A model generated the notes under the pieces. It saw nothing but the letters and a program-made list of their open reading frames with translations. It was not told where the DNA came from and made no database searches. Source: Pseudomonas sp. (GTDB lineage Bacteria > Pseudomonadota > Gammaproteobacteria > Pseudomonadales > Pseudomonadaceae). From it: DNA of 64,000 bases. The DNA is taken from NCBI RefSeq assembly GCF_030690725.1, contig NZ_JAUYGD010000011.1, positions 46,304 through 110,303 on the forward strand. Direction: 5' to 3'. A program made the translations under genes and the position numbers. Below, one piece after another: positions 58,986-64,000 of the stretch. Numbering within the stretch: position 1 is the first letter of the stretch; every line of letters starts with the position of its first letter.

Positions 58986-60215
58986 TCACTTTGCCGGCTC
59001 AGCCTCTGGCTGCAACCACTTCGCAAGGTCTTCACCAAATAGCGCAGCCTGTTCTTCCTGCAATTTCGTCAAGCCACTGCGCAGCGCTGGGTACCAGACC
59101 TCATCGAGTTCCTCGGGCAAATTCTCCGCCCTTGGCATCGGCCAGGGACTGTGGCTAAGCAATTGCTGCAACGAATAATGGCCCAGATCGCGGCTCAATA
59201 CCCAGGTGCCGGAACCGGTAGGTGCAATCAGTTTCTGCTGCTCAAGAAACACCAGAATCTCTTCCCACTCATGCTCAGCCAGCGACCAACCCTGACGCTG
59301 CACGTCCAGCAAACGCACCTTCAAGCCCGATTGCTGGCGCTCGTAGAACACCCGCAAGACGCCAAGCGCCATCAACAGACGCGGCACCGCACGCTTGCGC
59401 CATTGCTGGGAAAATCCCAGGTTGCAGACCAATTCGGCGCCAAACAGCACAATCAGCCAGGACAGGTAGATCCACAGCAGAAATAGCGGCACCGTGGCGA
59501 ACGCACCGTAGATCAGCTGATAACCGGGGAACAGGCGCACATACAGGCCGAACAGCATCTTCGCCACTTCGAACAGAATCGCCGCGAACAAGCCACCCAA
59601 CAGCGCATGCCGCACCGGAACCTGAGCATTCGGCACCGTGGCATACAGCAAGGTGAATGCGGCCACGCTAAACAGCAGCGGCATAAACTTCAGAACGACC
59701 TGAGCTCCGAGCAAGGCATCGGGCCCGGAAATCAGCGACAGCGAGGTAAAGTAAGTGCTGATGGCAAAGCCGCCACCGAGCAACAAGGGTCCCAGGCTGA
59801 GAATCGCCCAGTACAGCAGAAAGCTCGATACGCCACGCCGCGGCTGACGCACGCGCCAGATGGTGTTGAAAGTCTTCTCGATAGTTACCAGCATCCAGAA
59901 CGCCGTCGCGGCCAACACCCCCACACCAATCCAGGTCAGCTGACGCGCCTGAGCGGTGAAGTCACGCAGGTATTGCTGCAGGGTTTCCCCAGCAGAGGGC
60001 ACAAAGTTGCGGAAGATAAAACTCTGAATCTGCTCGCCGGTATCCTGAAACGCCGGAACGGCCGAGAGCATGGAAAAGGTCACCGTCATCATCGGCACCA
60101 CCGCAAACAGCGTGGTGTAGGTCAAGGCTGCCGCGTTACTGGTGCCTTGGTCGGCAATAAAGCGCTGCAATAAAAAACGCCAGAACTCCAACAGGTTGTT
60201 AACGCGCTGCAGCAT
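58986..60215 (-). CDS. yihY: YihY-family inner-membrane protein (UPF0761)
   Basis: The 409-aa protein has six membrane helices in its first ~290 residues, with the family patterns [48 protein letters not shown] and [20 protein letters not shown] cytosolic winged-helix-like C-terminus follows ([23 protein letters not shown]). It was once misnamed RNase BN; the true function is unknown. It corresponds to PA0951 and is divergent from arsC. Confidence 0.92.
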   Translation of the reverse strand: MLQRVNNLLEFWRFLLQRFIADQGTSNAAALTYTTLFAVVPMMTVTFSMLSAVPAFQDTGEQIQSFIFRNFVPSAGETLQQYLRDFTAQARQLTWIGVGVLAATAFWMLVTIEKTFNTIWRVRQPRRGVSSFLLYWAILSLGPLLLGGGFAISTYFTSLSLISGPDALLGAQVVLKFMPLLFSVAAFTLLYATVPNAQVPVRHALLGGLFAAILFEVAKMLFGLYVRLFPGYQLIYGAFATVPLFLLWIYLSWLIVLFGAELVCNLGFSQQWRKRAVPRLLMALGVLRVFYERQQSGLKVRLLDVQRQGWSLAEHEWEEILVFLEQQKLIAPTGSGTWVLSRDLGHYSLQQLLSHSPWPMPRAENLPEELDEVWYPALRSGLTKLQEEQAALFGEDLAKWLQPEAEPAK

Positions 60216-60319
60216 GCCCTCTCCTTAGCCACTTGCATCCCGGCTACCTGCTCAATCGCAGGCGCGGGTGCCGTAAGCGGTTAGAATAGCCGCCATCGAA
60301 GGTAACAGGCGACCCGAAC

Positions 60320-61678
<1,359 letters not shown>

Positions 61679-61683
61679 GGGAC

Positions 61684-61720
61684 AACGCTGAGCCTGGCTG
61701 CGCGCAGGTTCAGCGTTTTA
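61684..61720. terminator. Terminator between DUF2069 gene and hda
   Basis: AACGCTGA..CCTG pairs with CAGG..TCAGCGTT around a GC-rich loop, followed by TTTTA. Confidence 0.75.
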
Positions 61721-61731
61721 TAGCGAGCGCT

Positions 61732-62436
61732 TTACCAACCGAGGGTTTCTTTAAGAAAGGGAATTGTCAGCTTGCGCTGAGCCTGCAGTGACGCCTGATC
61801 CAAGCGCTCAAGTAAGTCGAACAAGGCACTCATGCTGCGCTCGCCCCGGGTCAGGATAAAACGCCCGACTTCATCACTCAGGTGCAGCCCGCGACGCGAC
61901 GCGCGCAGTTGCAAGGCGCGCAGCTTGTCCTCATCGGACAATGACTGCAGCTGAAACACCAGAGCCAGGGTCAGGCGTGATTGCAGGTCAGCCAGCTGCA
62001 CCGGCAACTCGCGCGGCGAGCTGCTGGCGGCCAGCAACAGGCGTCGGCCACTGTCACGCAGTCGGTTGAACAGATGGAACAACGCCTCTTCCCAGTCACT
62101 GCGCCCGGCAACTGCATCCAGATCATCTAGACAAACCAGCTCGCACTGCTCCAGATTATCCAGCAGTGCCGGGCCGTACTCGACCACCTCAGCCAGCGGC
62201 AGATAAACCGCCGGCTCGCCGCGCTGCTCAAAGCGCAAACAGGCCGCCTGCAACAAGTGACTTCGCCCTACACCCTCACCGCCCCACAGATAAATCAGGC
62301 TTTCCGTCCAGCCTGCATCAGCCTCGCACAGACGCTCGACATAACCCAACGCCGCAGCGTTGGCTCCGGGATAGTAATTGGCGAAAGTGGCGTCATCGCG
62401 CAGACGCACACCTAATGGCAGTTGTATGGGTGTCAT
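61732..62436 (-). CDS. hda: DnaA regulatory inactivator Hda
   Basis: The 234-aa DnaA-like AAA+ protein has the N-terminal clamp-binding stretch IQLPLGVRLRDDATFANYY, Walker A in LWGGEGVGRSHLLQA, Walker B LVCLDDLDAV and a C-terminal helical lid. It promotes hydrolysis of DnaA-bound ATP on the sliding clamp and so limits initiation. Its ATG overlaps the stop of the upstream fragment (ATGA), showing that it once formed an operon with that gene, which a prophage now splits. Confidence 0.94.
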   Translation of the reverse strand: MTPIQLPLGVRLRDDATFANYYPGANAAALGYVERLCEADAGWTESLIYLWGGEGVGRSHLLQAACLRFEQRGEPAVYLPLAEVVEYGPALLDNLEQCELVCLDDLDAVAGRSDWEEALFHLFNRLRDSGRRLLLAASSSPRELPVQLADLQSRLTLALVFQLQSLSDEDKLRALQLRASRRGLHLSDEVGRFILTRGERSMSALFDLLERLDQASLQAQRKLTIPFLKETLGW

Positions 62437-62531
62437 GCTGGGTTGGGCGGCTCGTCGGAACCGCGGGCTGGCTCACCGTAAAGATCGGAAAGTTTATAGT
62501 CTTCGTAAGTGACTGTCACTGCTGCACTTTT
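62433..62531 (-). pseudogene. 3' fragment of the gene upstream of hda, cut by prophage
   Basis: Reading in reverse, the last ~32 codons (AVTVTYEDYKLSDLYGEPARG..., then DEPPNPA) end in TGA overlapping the hda start. The frame continues into the prophage-end sequence, so the real N-terminal part lies elsewhere, probably at the prophage's far end. In P. aeruginosa the gene at this place (PA0946) encodes a DUF2066-type protein; matching this fragment to it is inference from position. Confidence 0.55.
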
Positions 62532-62612
62532 CCACTCAATTCGGGGCTTTGCCGTTGCGGCTCTGCTCACTGCCGCTCGATTTTGATCAGTGTTTTCGAC
62601 ACTTTTTCGACA
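62532..62612 (-). other. Prophage-end sequence with paired 11-bp repeats
   Basis: It holds the same 21-mer as 21903-21923 (two TGTCGAAAA repeats with 11-bp period, at 62592-62612), and 42 bp further out a segment (62532-62549) with 16 of 18 identities to 21843-21860. It abuts the stop codon of the membrane-protein gene. Confidence 0.55.
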
Positions 62613-62613
62613 C

Positions 62614-62958
62614 TCATACAAGGGGGATTAAAAGCGCCGTTGCTACGCAAGCCACTACTGACCCAATTGCAAACCCGGCCCAGAATGTTTTCTGGGTTCT
62701 TCTCCTGATTGCTAGCTCGTACTTGGCTGCCAGAATTGTGTGTGCTGGTGGTGCATTTTTATATGCGCGGCTTTCGCTGTAGTTCGGCTCTCGCTTCTTT
62801 ACTCTCTCGATCTTCGGCTTTTGCTTGGACTGTGCGTCTGCCTGCTTCGCTTCTGGTTTGGGTGCAGCATCAGCGCTGCCCTGCTCCTTTTTGCCGTTAT
62901 TACGGCCCATCCGCCGTTCAAAGTCTTCTTTGTACCAGTGACGGTCTTCTAAGCTCAT
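62614..62958 (-). CDS. Prophage C-terminal-TM protein, function unknown
   Basis: The 114-aa product starts at ATG 62958 after AGGGGG. It has a charged, Lys/Pro/Gln-rich cytosolic part (MSLEDRHWYKEDFERRMGRN onward) and a single C-terminal TM helix (FWAGFAIGSVVACVATALL). It is oriented with the repressor and probably expressed in the lysogen. I cannot name a function; superinfection exclusion is a guess from position. Confidence 0.65.
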   Translation of the reverse strand: MSLEDRHWYKEDFERRMGRNNGKKEQGSADAAPKPEAKQADAQSKQKPKIERVKKREPNYSESRAYKNAPPAHTILAAKYELAIRRRTQKTFWAGFAIGSVVACVATALLIPLV

Positions 62959-63013
62959 CAATCCCCCTTGAGCCTGACGGCAAACCAGCGTCGGGCCACT
63001 TCCGTTGTGATCG

Positions 63014-63283
63014 TTATCCCGCGTTTTGATTGCTCAAGTTTGAATTGGCTTGGTCGTATTCGGGGCTTGTTTGTCCGTATTCGGGTGCTATCTGACCGCT
63101 TGCAATCCAAAGCGCGTAGCTCGGGAAAATCTTAACCAAAACGTCAATTTCCTCTGCGCTCACTCTCACCGCGCCTTTGCTGACGTTCCTCCATCTCTCA
63201 TATTCGCCGCCCGACTCGCTGCACTTTTTGGGGCCGCCAGCCTTGCCTATCAATAGTCTAGCCCTATCGGCTGCGCCTTCCAT
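63014..63283 (-). CDS. Probable phage repressor (small HTH-type protein)
   Basis: The 89-aa protein contains GGEYERWRNVSKGAVRVSAEE, then IDVLVKIFPSYALWIASGQIAPE, a pattern I associate with small Xre/CI-like repressors of Pseudomonas prophages. It diverges from the excisionase-like gene across three palindromic operator sites that it most likely binds. It is followed by the membrane-protein gene. Confidence 0.7.
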   Translation of the reverse strand: MEGAADRARLLIGKAGGPKKCSESGGEYERWRNVSKGAVRVSAEEIDVLVKIFPSYALWIASGQIAPEYGQTSPEYDQANSNLSNQNAG

Positions 63284-63300
63284 AATAGAAAAATATGCCC

Positions 63301-63363
63301 TGAGTAGTTATTGCTCACTATAACGCACTGAGCAATAATCACTCTATGAGCAGTTATTACTCA
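63301..63363. promoter_or_regulatory. Three 17-bp palindromic operators
   Basis: Sites at 63301-63317 (TGAGTAGTTATTGCTCA), 63329-63345 (TGAGCAATAATCACTCT) and 63347-63363 (TGAGCAGTTATTACTCA) share the consensus TGAGYARTWATYRCTCA. They lie between the divergent repressor and excisionase-like genes, with centre spacings of 28 and 18 bp, like a lambda-style switch. Confidence 0.75.
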
Positions 63364-63412
63364 ACACACCTTATAGGCACTTGTGCCTATCAATGAGCGG
63401 GATAGTGCAGCA

Positions 63413-63634
63413 ATGAGCGACCAATTAGAAGGACTTGAACATCCACTAAAGCCGGCCCAGCTGCCGGACGTGGAAACGCTTGAAGGATTTGCAGAGCGCA
63501 ACGGCCTCACTGCTGATACCGCTCGCGCATGGGGTCAGAAGGGTTTTATCCCGACCCTCAAGCTCGGAAAACGTCGCATGGTCAACAGCGCCATGCTCCG
63601 TCAGTTTCTTCTCGATCAGGAGTGGACGGCATGA
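63413..63634 (+). CDS. Excisionase-like/MerR-type small DNA-binding protein
   Basis: The 73-aa protein has an acidic leader and a winged-helix-like domain: LEGFAERNGLTADTARAWGQ (helix-turn-helix), then KGFIPTLKLGKRRMVNSAML (wing). It is first in the forward operon under the operators, so it is an early gene for excision or transcription control. A truncated relative lies at 24026-24169. The next gene overlaps its stop (ATGA). Confidence 0.75.
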   Translation: MSDQLEGLEHPLKPAQLPDVETLEGFAERNGLTADTARAWGQKGFIPTLKLGKRRMVNSAMLRQFLLDQEWTA

Positions 63635-63723
63635 TCCTTTTTCAAATTTCACTCATCGCTGCCTCTCTTATTTTTGTCGTCATTGGTTTCGTACTCCTCT
63701 ACAGAGGATGGCGCCAGTTATGA
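63631..63723 (+). CDS. Tiny 30-aa membrane protein
   Basis: The product MILFQISLIAASLIFVVIGF continues as VLLYRGWRQL, a single TM helix with a basic end. It overlaps the genes on both sides by ATGA. Size and position recall the minor membrane proteins of filamentous phages, but similarity is not shown. Confidence 0.6.
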   Translation: MILFQISLIAASLIFVVIGFVLLYRGWRQL

Positions 63724-64000
63724 GAACAACGATGAATAACCTAGTTATTGGCTGTCTGCTAGAGCGCCTTCTCTATATCCGCTACTGCCCTGAGGTGTTA
63801 GCTAGTGGCGTTTGGCGCCAGTTCTCTGGCTACCTAGATGCCCTTATTGATATGCGTTTAATCAATAGCCAGCAGTCCGTTGCTATCCACGATTTGGCTA
63901 CCAACGCTTATTTGCAGAACGGCCTTCGCCGTGTCTTAAAGCCTTCGTCTGCAAAGCCTCAGGCGCAGGTTCTGGCCAATGAAAAGCCTGAGCCAGTATC
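63720..64000 (+). CDS. Prophage small protein, partial at window edge
   Basis: The frame runs 93 codons to the edge without a stop. It reads MNNLVIGCLLERLLYIRYCP after a four-residue lead, then EVLASGVWRQFSGYLDALID and later a Lys/Pro/Ala-rich tail. The pattern resembles small proteins of unknown function in Pseudomonas prophage early operons. It overlaps the preceding gene by ATGA. Confidence 0.6.
   Translation, partial: MRTTMNNLVIGCLLERLLYIRYCPEVLASGVWRQFSGYLDALIDMRLINSQQSVAIHDLATNAYLQNGLRRVLKPSSAKPQAQVLANEKPEPV

Larger units (their letters stand above)
62532..64000. mobile_element. Left part of an apparently intact prophage (continues beyond window)
   Basis: The segment begins with the 81-bp end sequence shared with the tRNA-Ser scar. 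It carries a membrane-protein gene and repressor on the reverse strand, an operator-rich divergent control region, and a forward early operon of excisionase-like, tiny TM and further small genes overlapping by ATGA. Gene size and style resemble Pf1-type filamentous prophages, but no structural or Zot gene lies in view. Confidence 0.65.

Noticed and set aside
58799..59158. Forward frame between the 73-aa gene and yihY
   Set aside because: It overlaps yihY antisense and has no ribosome site or recognisable motif.

Overview
The window is chromosomal DNA of a Pseudomonas. Most of it follows the gene order I know from P. aeruginosa PAO1 in two blocks. About 24.3-33.3 kb corresponds to PA1004-PA1013 (nadA, bepA, tusA-like, perM, bcp, gcvR, dapA, bamC, purC, tRNA-Ser). 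About 33.2-62.4 kb corresponds to PA0976-PA0947 (tRNA-Lys, queC, queE, the tol-pal operon, ruvBAC, yebC/pmpR, aspS, dps, slyX, HIT, oprD-family porin, proS, acyP, yihY, arsC, wrbA, hda). These names come from family motifs plus synteny; no database search was run.

Region 1 (1-20.6 kb). One giant reverse-strand gene fills the first 17.1 kb and runs off the left edge. It encodes a secreted protein of more than 5,700 residues, built from many Ig-like modules followed by alternating beta-propeller-like LVIVD segments and TIG/IPT or Big_5-like domains. Divergent from it is an AT-rich pair, gspC and gspD, with no other type II secretion genes nearby. This resembles the orphan XphA/XqhA pair of P. 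aeruginosa. An AT-rich Xre/MbcA/ParS-like antitoxin gene without a visible toxin follows.

Region 2 (20.6-24.4 kb). This is an accessory scar beside tRNA-Ser(CGA). It holds an IS5-family transposase, an inverted degenerate copy of the tRNA-Ser 3' end, a prophage-end sequence with paired TGTCGAAAA repeats, an unrecognised 386-aa cargo gene, a single-TM protein and a broken excisionase-like gene. It looks like a decayed prophage.

Region 3 (24.4-33.3 kb) holds purine, lysine, NAD and envelope housekeeping genes. PurC is the long (about 290 aa) form rather than the short form I associate with Pseudomonas.

Region 4 (33.3-45.2 kb) holds tRNA-Lys, queuosine genes, the seven-gene ybgC-tolQRAB-pal-cpoB operon, ruvCAB, yebC and aspS, nearly all on the reverse strand.

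Region 5 (45.2-62.4 kb) is mixed-strand. It includes an HPt/HD-GYP fusion and a GGDEF protein flanking dps, a membrane-anchored cold-shock domain protein, an OprD-family porin, proS, cell-wall and redox genes, a PilZ protein and hda.

Region 6 (62.4-64 kb) is the left end of a second, apparently intact prophage with the style of a small filamentous phage. It carries a repressor, three palindromic operators, an excisionase-like gene and ATGA-overlapping small genes. It is inserted in the gene just upstream of hda. Its terminal 81 bp match the scar in region 2 in layout, so two related elements appear to have used this genome.
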